A stretch of 64,000 nt of DNA from Pseudoalteromonas sp. N1230-9 (GCF_032716425.1 NZ_CP090419.1:1421001-1485000); one strand, 5' to 3'; shown: positions 1 through 10,245, numbered from the stretch's first letter. Notes: generated from the sequence alone by a model not told the origin. Numbers and translations: made by a program.

Positions 1-2
1 TA

Positions 3-257
3 ATTGGTGCTATTTTATCAGGGCTTTCTAAGCAGCTTGATATGCGCTTTAGCCAAGGACACCCCGTTGTTCTTGGTCAACACTGTGATGTCTCTGACTT
101 AGTCAAAGCTAATAAATCTCGTTGGCAACGAACGTTGGCCATTGAGATCAGCTACGGCATTGAAAATCATAATATTAATTGTGATTTGATGTTGCTATTC
201 ACCGAGGACTCGTTGAAGACCTTAAAATATAAAGTAGCTTATTTACTAGAAGATTAA
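3..257 (+). CDS. C-terminal part of a CheX/CheC-like protein (5' partial)
   Basis: The reading frame is open to the left edge of the window, so only the last 84 or so residues are seen; the Met at position 42 is probably internal. The segment has the pattern of the CheX/CheC phosphatase fold: an amphipathic stretch (LSKQLDMRF), a proline-containing turn (GHPVVLGQ), then two beta strands (RTLAIEISYGI and INCDLMLLFTED). CheX/CheC proteins dephosphorylate CheY-like regulators. The stop lies 4 bases before the next gene, a diguanylate cyclase, so the two are probably cotranscribed. The family call is tentative because the N-terminal half is outside the window. Confidence 0.45.
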   Translation: MGAILSGLSKQLDMRFSQGHPVVLGQHCDVSDLVKANKSRWQRTLAIEISYGIENHNINCDLMLLFTEDSLKTLKYKVAYLLED

Positions 258-261
258 ACTT

Positions 262-1230
262 ATGCCAGCAGCCGACTTTAATATGAATGAACTCCATTGG
301 TTAATGGATATGTTTAATACAGTTGATGTAGGCCTTGTGGTGCTCGACAGGGACTATAAAGTGTGTATTTGGAATGGCTTTATGGAGAACCATTCTGGGC
401 TATTACCAAGTGCGGTGAAAGATAGAGATCTGTTCGATTTGTTTCCATCAATCGATGAAAAGTGGTTTCGAAGTAAATCTGAGTCGGTATTTATTCTTAA
501 TAATCGCTCATTCACTATATGGGAGCAGCAACCGTATATTTTCCGTTTTAAAAACTATCGACCTATTACCGGCAAAGCGGATCATATGTATCAAAACGCG
601 ACTTTTATACCACTAACCACGACGACAGGTGAAGTTTCTCACATTTGTATCATTATTTACGATGTTACTGACGAAGCAGTTAATAAAAAAGAGCTTGAAG
701 AAGCAAACTCAAAACTTGAATTAATGAGCCGTACAGATGCATTAACGCAACTTACAAACCGCGGGTTTTGGGAACAAAAGCTTCGCAAAGAATACATGCG
801 AATTGTTCGAAGTGGTGGTTGCAGTACATTATTGATGTTTGATATTGATCATTTTAAAAACGTCAACGATGAACACGGACACAGCGGCGGAGATGAAGCG
901 TTACGCCATGTTGCCGATTTACTACGCAAAACCCTTCGAGAAACCGATTTAGCAGGCCGTTATGGTGGGGAAGAGTTCGCCATTACGCTATTGGATACCG
1001 ATTATGATGGTGCTGTTATATTTGCTGAAAGGTTACGTGAGTTAATTGAGAACTCGTCAATCTATTACAAAGAACAGCAAATAAAACTAACTGTAAGCAT
1101 TGGTTTTGCTTGTTTTGACGAAAAGTTTGACCGCTATGAAAAATGGATTGAAGCGGCAGATAACGCGCTCTACCATTCAAAAGAAAATGGTCGAAACAAA
1201 GTAACAGCTTATTCAGATTTAAAAGACTAA
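262..1230 (+). CDS. PAS-GGDEF diguanylate cyclase
   Basis: A 322-aa soluble protein with an N-terminal PAS-like sensor (about residues 10-130, ending IIIYDVTDEA), a short coiled-coil linker (LEEANSKLELMS) and a complete GGDEF domain (about 155-322). The active-site signature is GGEEF at 235-239, and an RxxD inhibitory site (RETD, 226-229) lies exactly five residues upstream, so the enzyme should make c-di-GMP from two GTP and be product-inhibited. No membrane segment is visible, so it is cytoplasmic. It starts 4 bases after the CheX-like gene, suggesting a chemotaxis-type phosphorelay coupled to c-di-GMP output. The PAS ligand cannot be read from sequence. Confidence 0.9.
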   Translation: MPAADFNMNELHWLMDMFNTVDVGLVVLDRDYKVCIWNGFMENHSGLLPSAVKDRDLFDLFPSIDEKWFRSKSESVFILNNRSFTIWEQQPYIFRFKNYRPITGKADHMYQNATFIPLTTTTGEVSHICIIIYDVTDEAVNKKELEEANSKLELMSRTDALTQLTNRGFWEQKLRKEYMRIVRSGGCSTLLMFDIDHFKNVNDEHGHSGGDEALRHVADLLRKTLRETDLAGRYGGEEFAITLLDTDYDGAVIFAERLRELIENSSIYYKEQQIKLTVSIGFACFDEKFDRYEKWIEAADNALYHSKENGRNKVTAYSDLKD

Positions 1231-1257
1231 AGGTGTTTAGCGCTTTAGTCTTTTAAA
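1218..1257. terminator. Bidirectional intrinsic terminator
   Basis: Perfect 15-bp arms (1218-1232 and 1243-1257) around a 10-nt loop, with A-rich and T-rich ends on both sides. It overlaps the diguanylate cyclase stop codon and can also end the convergent yeaG-yeaH-spoVR transcript. Confidence 0.8.
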
Positions 1258-1349
1258 ATTCCAACTAATTTTAAGCTTAAAGGTTGCATACGTTAACCTT
1301 CATTTTTAACAAACCAGTCGCGAGAGTCTGCACTTATAAATAGCCCAAG

Positions 1350-2864
1350 CTACTCTGTAGCATGCCTTGTATCACTTGCGGGGCACTCACCTATTACAGA
1401 TACCTCACCAGTTGCTGACTCTTGCTCTAGTTTTACCTTAAAGCCCCATAATCTATAAAGATGTTTTAATACTTCATCTTTAGATTTAGCAAGGGGGATA
1501 CTGTTATGAGGCACATAGCGCAAAGTGAGTGAGCGATCGCCTCTTATATCAACATTATAAATTTGTATATTAGGCTCGTGATTGCTTAGGTTATATTGGG
1601 CTGAAAGCGTCTCTCTTACTTGGTGGTAACCTATTTCATCATGAATAGCACCGACATTAAGCGTTGGTTCTTTTTCGTGATCGATAATGGTAAAGAGCTT
1701 AAAATCACGGATAATTTTTGGCGATAAAAACTGACTTATAAAACTCTCGTCTTTAAAGTTTTGCATTGCAAAGTGGAGTGTTTCCAGCCAATCACTGCCC
1801 GCGTATTCTGGAAACCACTTTTTATCTTCCTCAGTCGGGTTCTCACAAATGCGGCGAATATCAACCATCATGTTAAAACCAAGCGCATAGGGGTTAATCC
1901 CTGAATAATAATTACTGTTGTAGGGCGGTTGATAAACCACATTGGTGTGACTTTGTAAAAACTCGAGCATAAAGGCGTCGGTGAGCTTATCCTCATCGTA
2001 CAGGTGATTCAAAATGGTGTAATGCCAAAACGTAGCCCAGCCTTCATTCATCACTTGTGTTTGTTTTTGTGGGTAAAAGTATTGCGAAATTTTACGCACA
2101 ATACGAATGATTTCTCGTTGCCATGACTCAAGTAGTGGCGCATTTTTTTCAATGAAATACAGGATATTTTCTTGCGGCTCTTCAGGGAAGCGACGCTCAC
2201 GTTTTTTAGATTCTTGCTGTGAAGTAGGTATAGTGCGCCACAGTTCATTGACCTGCGATTGTAAGTAATCTTCACGTTCTTGCTGACGCTTTTGCTCTTC
2301 GTATAGCGAAATACGTTGCGGGCGTTTATAGCGGTCAACACCATAATTCATTAAGGCATGACATGAGTCGATGAGATTCTCAACCTCATTGATGCCATAT
2401 TTTTCTTCGCACTTAGCAATATAATTTTTGGCAAATAATAAGTAGTCGATGATTGAACTGGCATCAGTCCAGGTTTTAAAAAGGTAATTGCCTTTAAAAA
2501 ATGAGTTGTGACCATAGCAAGCGTGTGCCATCACCAAAGCTTGCATTGGTAGGGTGTTTTCTTCCATTAAATAGGCAATACACGGGTCTGAGTTAATAAC
2601 AATCTCATAAGCAAGACCCATTTGCCCACGTTTATAGTTTTGTTCGGTTTGAATGAATTTTTTACCATACGACCAGTGGCTATAACCAATCGGCATACCC
2701 ACACTCGAATAGGCATCCATCATTTGCTCAGCGGTTATTACTTCGATTTGATTCGGGTAAGTATCGAGCTTATAAATGTTCGCTACCCGTTCAATCTCAG
2801 TTTGATATTCTGCTAATAAATCAAATGTCCAATCAGGACCGTCGCTAATACGTTTATCGGCCAT
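1350..2864 (-). CDS. ycgB: SpoVR family protein (YcgB-like)
   Basis: 504 aa, close to the 510 aa of E. coli YcgB. It begins with the family-typical DWTFDLLAEYQTEIERVA and carries conserved SpoVR patterns such as CYGHNSFFKGNYLF, NEGWATFWHY and PPYNSNYYSGINPYALGF. The His/Glu-rich core resembles a metal-binding alpha-helical fold, but no reaction is established for the family. It is the last gene of the yeaG-yeaH-ycgB operon, about 20 bases after yeaH, an order kept in many Proteobacteria and linked in E. coli and relatives to RpoS-dependent stress and nitrogen starvation. Its stop faces a shared terminator. Confidence 0.93.
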   Translation of the reverse strand: MADKRISDGPDWTFDLLAEYQTEIERVANIYKLDTYPNQIEVITAEQMMDAYSSVGMPIGYSHWSYGKKFIQTEQNYKRGQMGLAYEIVINSDPCIAYLMEENTLPMQALVMAHACYGHNSFFKGNYLFKTWTDASSIIDYLLFAKNYIAKCEEKYGINEVENLIDSCHALMNYGVDRYKRPQRISLYEEQKRQQEREDYLQSQVNELWRTIPTSQQESKKRERRFPEEPQENILYFIEKNAPLLESWQREIIRIVRKISQYFYPQKQTQVMNEGWATFWHYTILNHLYDEDKLTDAFMLEFLQSHTNVVYQPPYNSNYYSGINPYALGFNMMVDIRRICENPTEEDKKWFPEYAGSDWLETLHFAMQNFKDESFISQFLSPKIIRDFKLFTIIDHEKEPTLNVGAIHDEIGYHQVRETLSAQYNLSNHEPNIQIYNVDIRGDRSLTLRYVPHNSIPLAKSKDEVLKHLYRLWGFKVKLEQESATGEVSVIGECPASDTRHATE

Positions 2865-2884
2865 ACTTTACCTCACTCGCAAGG

Positions 2885-4171
2885 CTATGCGGCGCCTTGC
2901 TGCTGACGATTCTTTTTAAATAATTCACGGAAAATAGGGTAAATGTCCTCAACGCCACGGATATGTTGCATTGCAAAATTGTCGTGGGTTTGCGCTATAG
3001 ATTGATACTCACGCCATAAACTTTGATGAGCACGGGCGGTAATTTCGATATAGGCGTAATAGCGCACCGCCTTTAACAGTTTATTACGTAAAATTTCGCC
3101 ACAATTTGGCGAGTCGTCTGCCCAATTGTCACCATCAGAGGCTTGTGCTGCGTAAATGTTCCATTCCTCAGGGTTATAGCGTTCAGCAATGATTTCGTTC
3201 ATCAGTTTTAATGCACTCGATACTATGGTGCCACCGGTTTCTTGAGAATAGAAAAACTCCTGTTCATCCACCTCTTTAGCTTGGGTATGATGACGAATAT
3301 AGACAACCTCTATATTTTTGTAGCTACGGGTTAAAAATTGATACAGCAAAATATAAAAGCGTTTCGCCATGTCTTTAGTAGCTTGATCCATTGAGCCTGA
3401 CACATCCATTAAACAAAACATCACGGCTTTGCTTGTAGGGTGGGGTCGTTTTTCATAGTTACGAAAACGTAAGTCGTAATTATCAATAAAGGGCACTGCT
3501 TTAATGCGACTTTGTAGCTCCTCGATTTGCCGTTCAAGTAAAGCAATTGCGGCCTTATCTGGCTCTTCTTCAGCTTGTAACAAGGCTAACTGACCCTCAA
3601 GCTCAGCAAGATGACGTTTTTTGCCAGCGGTCATTGCTACTCTGCGAGCAAGTGAACCCTGCAGTGAACGAACAATATCAATATTGCTGGGCATGCCGTC
3701 GTTACAAAAACCAGCACGATGGGTTTTCATCTGCACCAGTTTATCGAGCTGATTTTGTTGCAGGTTAGGTAGTTCAAGATCTTCGAACAATAAATCTAAG
3801 TATTCATCTTTTGAAATAGAAAATACAAAGTCGTCTTGTCCTTCACCAGAGTCACTGGCTTCACCTTCGCCGCTACCACCCCCTTGACCGCCTCCTTGCG
3901 GGCGCTTGATTTTGTCGCCCGTAGAAAATTGGTCATTACCTGGGTGGATCTGCTCACGGTCGCCACCACGTCCTTGATGAAAAATAGGCTCACTGATATC
4001 ACGTTGCGGAATAGAGATACTCTCGCCGCTGGTGGTATCGGTTACGCTGCGCTTATTAATGGCATCAGATACCGCTTCTTTAATTTGTTTTTTATAACGC
4101 CTGATGAACCGTTGACGATTCAAGGTACTTTTGTTTTTTCCATTCAGGCGTCGGTCAATAAAATGCGCCAT
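2885..4171 (-). CDS. yeaH: YeaH/YhbH family VWA-like protein (DUF444)
   Basis: 428 aa, matching E. coli YeaH (about 427 aa). The N-terminus is basic ([19 protein letters not shown]) and is followed by a Gly/Gln-rich low-complexity stretch near residues 90-110. The C-terminal half holds a von Willebrand A-like domain with a MIDAS-type motif DVSGSM. The family is a partner of the PrkA-type kinase YeaG, encoded immediately upstream with a 26-base gap, and is probably a protein-interaction or substrate component of the same stress pathway. Biochemical function is not established. Confidence 0.93.
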   Translation of the reverse strand: MAHFIDRRLNGKNKSTLNRQRFIRRYKKQIKEAVSDAINKRSVTDTTSGESISIPQRDISEPIFHQGRGGDREQIHPGNDQFSTGDKIKRPQGGGQGGGSGEGEASDSGEGQDDFVFSISKDEYLDLLFEDLELPNLQQNQLDKLVQMKTHRAGFCNDGMPSNIDIVRSLQGSLARRVAMTAGKKRHLAELEGQLALLQAEEEPDKAAIALLERQIEELQSRIKAVPFIDNYDLRFRNYEKRPHPTSKAVMFCLMDVSGSMDQATKDMAKRFYILLYQFLTRSYKNIEVVYIRHHTQAKEVDEQEFFYSQETGGTIVSSALKLMNEIIAERYNPEEWNIYAAQASDGDNWADDSPNCGEILRNKLLKAVRYYAYIEITARAHQSLWREYQSIAQTHDNFAMQHIRGVEDIYPIFRELFKKNRQQQGAA

Positions 4172-4197
4172 AACAACCCCCTTAAAACAAACGTTTT

Positions 4198-6120
4198 TTA
4201 CTGCGATTTTCTAACGCGTAAATACCATTCAGAAAGTAAACGTACTTGTTTTTGGGTATAGCCTTTCTCAACCATACGATTGACAAAGTCTTCGTGTTTT
4301 TTCTGATCTTCAGCCGAAGTTTTCGCATTGAAGGAAATAACCGGTAGGAGATCTTCGGTATTTGAGAACATTTTCTTTTCAATAACCGTGCGAAGTTTTT
4401 CGTAACTGGTCCAAAGCGGATTCTTGCCTTGATTGTGTGCACGAGCACGCAGTACGAAATTGACTATTTCATTTCTAAAGTCTTTCGGATTTGAAATACC
4501 CGCAGGTTTTTCAATCTTCTCAAGCTCTGCGTTAAGTGCAGCGCGATCAAATAGCTGGCCGGTATCTGGGTCACGGTATTCTTGATCTTGGATCCAAAAA
4601 TCTGCATAAGTGACATAGCGGTCAAAGATGTTTTGCCCGTATTCAGAGTAAGACTCTAAATAGGCCGTTTGTAACTCTTTGCCAATAAACTCAACGTATT
4701 GTGGAATAAGGTAGCCTTTTAAGTGGCTTAAATAACGTTCTTCAACATCGGCAGTAAATTGCTCACGCTCAATTTGCTGTTCAAGTACATAAAATAGATG
4801 TACAGGGTTTGCAGCCACTTCTGTCGTATCAAAGTTAAATACCCGCGATAGAATCTTAAACGCAAAGCGGGTAGAAAGCCCTGTCATGCCCTCGTCAACA
4901 CCGGCATAGTCGCGGTACTCTTGATACGACTTAGCTTTCGGATCGGTGTCTTTTAAGCTTTCGCCATCATATACCCGCATTTTTGAATAAATACTTGAGT
5001 TTTCAGGCTCTTTCATTCGCGAAAGCGTGGTAAATTGCGCCAGTGTTTTTAATGTACCAGGTGCGCATGGTGCATCGTGTAATTCACTGTTTTCAAGCAG
5101 TTTATTATAAATTTTAACCTCTTCAGAAACACGTAAACAATAAGGTACTTTGACGATGTAAACACGGTCTAGGAATGCTTCATTGTTTTTATTGTTTTTG
5201 AATGTTTGCCACTCAGATTCATTTGAGTGAGCTAAAATCATGCCGTTAAACGGTAAGGCACTGATACCTTCAGTCCCATTATAGTTACCTTCTTGCGTTG
5301 CAGTAAGCAGTGGGTGTAGCACCTTGATGGGCGCTTTAAACATTTCCACAAACTCCATTAAGCCTTGGTTTGCTAAACAAAGCGCACCCGAGTAGGCATA
5401 TGCATCGGGGTCATTTTGTGCAAAGTGTTCAAGTTGGCGAATATCGACTTTACCAACGAGTGCTGAGATGTCTTGATTGTTTTCATCGCCGGGCTCTGTT
5501 TTAGCAATTGCGACTTGGTTTAAAATGGATGGGTAGCGCTTAACCACTCTAAATTGGCTAATGTCACCGTTAAATTCGCTTAAACGTTTTGCAGCCCATG
5601 GTGACATCACTGTTTTTAAATAACGCGGTTTAATACCGTATTCTTTTTCTAAAAGCTCAGCGTCTTCATTTGGGTCAAATAATGCCAGAGGGTGATCGTT
5701 AACAGGCGAGCCTTTAATTGAATAAATAGGCACCTGCTGCATCAAGTATTTAAGCTTTTCAGCGATTGATGATTTACCACCACCCACCGGACCAAGTAGA
5801 TAGAGAACTTGCTTGCACTCTTCTAAACCCTGAGCTGCGTGTTTTAAGTACGCAACGATTTGCTCTATTGCATCTTCCATCCCATAAAAATCGTGGAAGG
5901 CAGGGTAGCGTGCAACAACGCGATTTGAAAACAGCCTGCTTAAGCGCGCATCGGTTGATGTATCGATAATTTCAGGCTCACCGATGGCCATTAAAAGCCG
6001 CTCAGGCGCGCTGGCATAAGCTGATTTATCCTTTTTACAGATCTCGAGAAATTCCTCAATACTGTATTCTTCTTCTTGCGCTGCTTCGTATCGTGATTGG
6101 TAATGCTCAAAAATACTCAT
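4198..6120 (-). CDS. yeaG: PrkA-family serine protein kinase YeaG
   Basis: 640 aa (E. coli YeaG 644). An N-terminal AAA-like ATPase module contains the Walker A motif GPVGGGKS at residues 110-117, and the C-terminal part is the PrkA kinase domain. In E. coli YeaG is a serine/threonine kinase induced by nitrogen starvation and stress. It is the first gene of the operon with yeaH and spoVR. The start is supported by an AGGTCTCT-type Shine-Dalgarno just upstream. The conserved three-gene context makes the assignment secure. Confidence 0.95.
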   Translation of the reverse strand: MSIFEHYQSRYEAAQEEEYSIEEFLEICKKDKSAYASAPERLLMAIGEPEIIDTSTDARLSRLFSNRVVARYPAFHDFYGMEDAIEQIVAYLKHAAQGLEECKQVLYLLGPVGGGKSSIAEKLKYLMQQVPIYSIKGSPVNDHPLALFDPNEDAELLEKEYGIKPRYLKTVMSPWAAKRLSEFNGDISQFRVVKRYPSILNQVAIAKTEPGDENNQDISALVGKVDIRQLEHFAQNDPDAYAYSGALCLANQGLMEFVEMFKAPIKVLHPLLTATQEGNYNGTEGISALPFNGMILAHSNESEWQTFKNNKNNEAFLDRVYIVKVPYCLRVSEEVKIYNKLLENSELHDAPCAPGTLKTLAQFTTLSRMKEPENSSIYSKMRVYDGESLKDTDPKAKSYQEYRDYAGVDEGMTGLSTRFAFKILSRVFNFDTTEVAANPVHLFYVLEQQIEREQFTADVEERYLSHLKGYLIPQYVEFIGKELQTAYLESYSEYGQNIFDRYVTYADFWIQDQEYRDPDTGQLFDRAALNAELEKIEKPAGISNPKDFRNEIVNFVLRARAHNQGKNPLWTSYEKLRTVIEKKMFSNTEDLLPVISFNAKTSAEDQKKHEDFVNRMVEKGYTQKQVRLLSEWYLRVRKSQ

Positions 6121-6310
6121 AGAGACCTCCGAAAACCCGCTAAAATGACGTGTAATTAGATTAAGAGAAAAGCAAAGGTTATTTAAAGCTTAGTCACGAT
6201 TTTGACTTTTTGCGCAAGAAAATTAAGAATTTAATTGAAAAAAGCTCATCTTGATTAGGCTTTTTGAGTGAGGGCTTGGCTGCGGCTTAGAAGGGGCGTG
6301 CAATAGCAAT

Positions 6311-6337
6311 AAAAAAGACGCCGAAGCGCCTTTTTTT
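6311..6337 (-). terminator. Terminator downstream of sodB
   Basis: An A6 / hairpin with CGAA tetraloop / T7 element (stem with one mismatch) lies 23 bases past the sodB stop. It reads as an intrinsic terminator on the minus strand and may work in both directions. Confidence 0.65.
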
Positions 6338-6359
6338 GATTACTGTTAGTAACAGAAGA

Positions 6360-6941
6360 TTAAGCGAAGTTAGCGTTCGCGAAGTCCCAGTTAACTAATG
6401 CCCAGAAACCTTTTAAGTAATCTGGACGAACGTTACGGTAATCGATGTAATAAGCGTGTTCCCACAGATCCACAGTAAGGATTGGTGTTACACCTTCATC
6501 AGTTAACGGAGTTGCAGCATTTGATGTGTTTACGATATCAAGTGTGCCGTCAGCTAGTTTAACTAACCAAGTCCAGCTTGAACCAAAGTTGTTTACAGCT
6601 TTGTCGTTTAATGCATCTTTGAATGCTTCGAAAGAACCCCATTTAGCGTTGATAGCATCAGCGATAGCGCCAGTAGGCTCACCACCACCGTTTGGAGATA
6701 GGCTGTTCCAGTAGAAAGTGTGGTTCCAGATTTGTGCAGCATTGTTAAATACACCACCTTCTGAAGAACATACGATTTCTTCTAGAGATTTATTTTCGAA
6801 TTCTGTGCCTGGGATCAGGCCATTTAATTTTACAACATACGTGTTGTGGTGTTTACCGTGGTGAAACTCTAGAGTTTCCTTTGAAATATGTGGCTCTAAT
6901 GCATCGATTGCGTATGGTAGTGACGGTAGTTCAAATGCCAT
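6360..6941 (-). CDS. sodB: Iron superoxide dismutase SodB
   Basis: 193 aa, the same length as E. coli SodB. It dismutates superoxide in the cytoplasm. Metal ligands are visible at H27 (EFHHGKHH), H74 (IWNHTFYW), D158 and H162 ([13 protein letters not shown]). The iron-type signature region [14 protein letters not shown] and the length favour Fe over Mn. A GGAGAT Shine-Dalgarno lies before the start. It is monocistronic, with its own terminator downstream, and divergent from grxD. Both products deal with oxidative or iron stress, but a shared control site was not identified. Confidence 0.97.
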   Translation of the reverse strand: MAFELPSLPYAIDALEPHISKETLEFHHGKHHNTYVVKLNGLIPGTEFENKSLEEIVCSSEGGVFNNAAQIWNHTFYWNSLSPNGGGEPTGAIADAINAKWGSFEAFKDALNDKAVNNFGSSWTWLVKLADGTLDIVNTSNAATPLTDEGVTPILTVDLWEHAYYIDYRNVRPDYLKGFWALVNWDFANANFA

Positions 6942-7201
6942 TTTTTATCTCCATCTTCTTGGTTGATAGTCCACCTAGTTATAGGTAATAGCAAGCTAAA
7001 CAGCGTACTTACCTATACCAAGTGGTATTATAGTGTTACTATAATTGTTGAGTATTTTACTCAAGTTTTAGCAAACAGCAATGCTCTTGCTACGACTATT
7101 TAAAATTGTGGCTGTGTTTGCCATTCTAAGTAATATATCTGAGGCCACAGTGAATCTTTTTCAAGGCCAATGTAGTAAGCCAATGTATTTTGAGGTTGTA
7201 A

Positions 7202-7540
7202 ATGGAAACCATCGATAAAATTAAACAGCAAATTTCTGAAAATCCAATCCTTTTGTATATGAAAGGATCACCAAAATTACCTAACTGTGGTTTTTCTTCT
7301 CAAGCATCACAAGCATTAATGTCGTGTGGTGAACCGTTTGCTTACGTCGACATCTTACTAAACCCTGATATCCGTGCAGAGTTACCTGCATACGCTAACT
7401 GGCCAACCTTCCCACAGCTTTGGGTTGAAGGTGAGCTTATCGGTGGTTGTGATATTATCATTGAGATGTTTCAGCGTGGTGAATTACAACCACTGATTGC
7501 AGAAACTGCTGCAAAGTACAAAGAAGAAGACGCTGAATAA
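7202..7540 (+). CDS. grxD: Monothiol glutaredoxin Grx4
   Basis: 112 aa with the monothiol active site CGFS at residues 29-32, preceded by the conserved MKGSP and followed by the WPTFPQLWVEGELIGGCDI glutathione-binding region. Grx4 proteins carry a glutathione-ligated [2Fe-2S] cluster and deliver it to other proteins, often with BolA partners. It is a single-gene unit between sodB (divergent) and the two-component genes (convergent), with a terminator just after the stop. Confidence 0.96.
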   Translation: METIDKIKQQISENPILLYMKGSPKLPNCGFSSQASQALMSCGEPFAYVDILLNPDIRAELPAYANWPTFPQLWVEGELIGGCDIIIEMFQRGELQPLIAETAAKYKEEDAE

Positions 7541-7559
7541 CCGTATTTAGTGTAGAAAG

Positions 7560-7582
7560 AAGCCGCAATTGCGGCTTTTTTT
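7560..7582. terminator. Terminator between grxD and the histidine kinase gene
   Basis: AAGCCGC / AATT / GCGGCTT followed by T5. It lies 20 bases after the grxD stop and immediately after the end of the convergent kinase gene, so it probably serves both. Confidence 0.8.
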
Positions 7583-7594
7583 ATAGCAATTTTA

Positions 7595-8881
7595 TTAAGC
7601 AGGCAGCAAAACATGCACACTCAAACCACCTTGCTCACGGTTGTGTAAGCTTATTTGCCCGTGGTGTGCCTCTACTATTTCTCTGCAAAGTGCCAAACCA
7701 AGGCCGCTGCCTGTTGCTTTGGTTGAGTAAAAGGGAATAAGTGCATTTGCCATTACGGCTTCACTCATGCCTTTGCCTTTATCGCTTACTGTGATGTGGG
7801 TGCCGCTTGTTTCTTGTTGTACCGTTAAACTGACATCTTCTGGGTTTGAGCCTGACTCATGGGCATTTTTTAACAGATTTATCAGCAGTTGTTCCAGTTG
7901 TGTATGATCGGCCTGAGTTGATACATCATCATTAAGAGTCACATTGACCTGCCACTGATTTTTTAATTGCTCAATTAAGTTAGTCCAATTTATTGTGATT
8001 AATTGCGGGGTGGGCAGTTTGGCAAATTTACCATAACCTTGTACAAATTCATTTAAGTGCTTGATACGATCTTCTATTGTTGTAAACACTCGTTTTAAAC
8101 GTGGCTCATCAACTTCTTTAGTGAGTAGTTGAGCACTATGTAGCATGGATGACATAGGACCAAGCGAGTTATTAAGTTCATGGCTAATAATGCGGATGAC
8201 CTTTTTCCACACTTCGACCTCTTGACGACTGAGCTCTCTCGTTAACTGCTTAAAGACAAGTAGTTGGTGAAATTGGTTGTTTAGTAATAATCGGCCGGTA
8301 GCCATATGCCAAGTTTGTGATTCTTGCTCAGCTCTATCTAAAGTGAATAACCCATCAATACCTTTGTTGACGGCGCGTGTAAGTTGCTCAGAGCTGTGCG
8401 TAAGCAAGCTTTTAAGTGTTAAACCTTCAAGTGCTGATTGTTTTTCAAATAGGCTGCGTGCGCTGTGGTTGCTGTATACAATAAAGTCTTGATCGTTTAC
8501 GAGCAGTACCGCTTGCGGCGAGCTTTGTAATACTTTATCGAGCATTAATTCGCGTTGGTAAATCCATTGCTTTTCTTGGCGAAGTTGTTTGGCGGTTTGA
8601 TTATAAAGGTGGCATAAATTGCCTAATTCGTCCTTGCCGTTATATGCAAGTAATGAAGCAAGTTCGCCATCTTTAAAATTCAGTAAGCCAGTTTCAAGGG
8701 CGGCCATGCCATTGACCAGTGGCGCACTCAACTTATAAGCAAGAAAGCCTGATATAAAAGCACAAAGTAAAGAAGCCAGTACTATATTTGCACAAGGTAT
8801 AGCCAAAAAGTAGCTAGTGGCCAGTAGCGGTAGAACCGCTGCCATAATGCATAAAGCAATAATTTTATAGCGGAGCATCAA
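7595..8881 (-). CDS. Membrane sensor histidine kinase (NtrB-like HisKA/HATPase)
   Basis: 428 aa. Two closely spaced hydrophobic helices (about residues 5-27 and 33-52) leave almost no periplasmic loop, followed by a HAMP-like region, a PAS-like domain (about 112-200), a HisKA box with HELNNSLGPM and a HATPase domain ending in DKGKGMSE and GSGLGLALCREIVEAHHG. The phosphoryl acceptor is the His of HELNN. Its start overlaps the stop of the upstream sigma-54 response regulator by 4 bases, so they form a cognate pair. The lack of a periplasmic domain suggests sensing in the membrane or cytoplasm. It is the last gene of the efflux operon. Confidence 0.9.
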   Translation of the reverse strand: MMLRYKIIALCIMAAVLPLLATSYFLAIPCANIVLASLLCAFISGFLAYKLSAPLVNGMAALETGLLNFKDGELASLLAYNGKDELGNLCHLYNQTAKQLRQEKQWIYQRELMLDKVLQSSPQAVLLVNDQDFIVYSNHSARSLFEKQSALEGLTLKSLLTHSSEQLTRAVNKGIDGLFTLDRAEQESQTWHMATGRLLLNNQFHQLLVFKQLTRELSRQEVEVWKKVIRIISHELNNSLGPMSSMLHSAQLLTKEVDEPRLKRVFTTIEDRIKHLNEFVQGYGKFAKLPTPQLITINWTNLIEQLKNQWQVNVTLNDDVSTQADHTQLEQLLINLLKNAHESGSNPEDVSLTVQQETSGTHITVSDKGKGMSEAVMANALIPFYSTKATGSGLGLALCREIVEAHHGQISLHNREQGGLSVHVLLPA

Positions 8882-10206
8882 TATTCAATCTTAAATTTAT
8901 CAAGTCTACGGTACAGAGCCTGTCTGCTAAGACCAAAATGGCGTGCTACCTTAGCAATTACGCCTTGGTAGTCTCGCATCGCTAGTTCAATGTCTTGTTT
9001 TGTTGGCTCCGCTTTGCTCTTTACGGTATTTTCTTTTTCAACTTGTAAGCCAAAATCGGCAAGTTCAATGATGCCCGTTGGTTTTAATACCGCAGCACGC
9101 TTACAAGCGTTTTCAAGTTCACGCACATTACCAGGCCAGCTATGGGCGAGAAGGGCTTTTTCAGTGCTAAGTGACAGCGTGCGCTCAGGTAAAAAGTGTG
9201 CAACCAAGGCTAAAATGTCATCTGGGCGATCAGCTAAACGTGGTAAATTTAACTCAATTACATTTAAGCGGTAGTAGAGGTCTTCACGAAATTGACCTGT
9301 TTTAATGGCGTGGCTTAAATCTTCATTGGTTGCTGAAATAACCCTAACATTCACTTTACGGGTTTGTGTTGAACCTAAACGTTCAAATTCGCCGGTTTGT
9401 AAAATGCGTAATAGTTTCATTTGCCCCGATAGCGGCAAGTTACCAATTTCGTCTAAAAATAAGGTGCCACCGTCGGCTGCTTCAAAACGACCAATACGTT
9501 GTTTAGTAATGCCGGTATAGGCGCCAGCTTCTGCACCAAATAGCTCAGCTTCAATAAGCTCGCTTGGTAGGGCTCCTGCATTTACAGTGATAAAAGGTGC
9601 ATCCGTTAATAATGAATTGGCTTGAATTATTTGTGCAATCCGCTCTTTACCACTGCCGTTAGGGCCTGTGATCAAAACTGAAATATCCGACTTAGCAACC
9701 TGAATAGCAAGATTGACAATATGCTCCATGGCCGTACTTTTATAAACTAAGCCAACTAAATTGGCATTATGCACAGATGCTTCACGTTCTTGCTGGTGGC
9801 GGGCAAAGGTTTCGTTTTGTTGTTTTGCCTTACCCAGTTCTATCAGATTATTTACACAGGTAAGCAGCTTTGTATCGTCCCATGGTTTTGGTAAATAATC
9901 TGCAGCACCTGCTTTGACGAGTTCAACGGCCGTTGAAAGCTCTGTCCAAGCGGTGATTAAAATGATCGGTAAATGAGGATTAATCTCTCGTAAGGCATAA
10001 AAGAGTTCTTTGCCTTCTTCGCCTGAGGTTGTGTCGGCGGTAAAGTTCATGTCTTGAATAACAAGTGCAATACGCTGGTACTGTACAGCCTGAGTTGCCT
10101 CAAAAGGGTTGCTTGCTGTAACAACCTCAAAATTATGAATTTCGAGCAATAATGACAACGCATCTAAGATAGCAGGGTTGTCATCAACGATAAGTATTTT
10201 TTCCAT
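8878..10206 (-). CDS. Sigma-54-dependent response regulator (NtrC-type)
   Basis: 442 aa with three domains: a receiver with phosphoacceptor D52 (VIQDMNF), an AAA+ domain with Walker A GPNGSGKE at 181-188 and Walker B GGTLFLDEIGN, and a C-terminal Fis-type helix-turn-helix (IAKVARHFGLSRQALYRRL). The sigma-54 contact loop reads GAYTGI (228-233) rather than the usual GAFTGA. It sits downstream of the ABC genes and overlaps the kinase gene. The likely target is the operon itself, because twin palindromes and a sigma-54-like promoter lie upstream of the first gene. The inducing signal is unknown; envelope stress or an antimicrobial peptide is a guess from the linked exporter. Confidence 0.92.
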   Translation of the reverse strand: MEKILIVDDNPAILDALSLLLEIHNFEVVTASNPFEATQAVQYQRIALVIQDMNFTADTTSGEEGKELFYALREINPHLPIILITAWTELSTAVELVKAGAADYLPKPWDDTKLLTCVNNLIELGKAKQQNETFARHQQEREASVHNANLVGLVYKSTAMEHIVNLAIQVAKSDISVLITGPNGSGKERIAQIIQANSLLTDAPFITVNAGALPSELIEAELFGAEAGAYTGITKQRIGRFEAADGGTLFLDEIGNLPLSGQMKLLRILQTGEFERLGSTQTRKVNVRVISATNEDLSHAIKTGQFREDLYYRLNVIELNLPRLADRPDDILALVAHFLPERTLSLSTEKALLAHSWPGNVRELENACKRAAVLKPTGIIELADFGLQVEKENTVKSKAEPTKQDIELAMRDYQGVIAKVARHFGLSRQALYRRLDKFKIEY

Positions 10207-10245
10207 ATTATTGTTTTAGTTTTTTCCTAATCAGGTGCAAGGTAA

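Noticed and set aside
3836-4261. 141-aa plus-strand ORF over yeaH/yeaG
   Set aside because: It lies antisense to the well-supported yeaH and the end of yeaG, with no domain signal.
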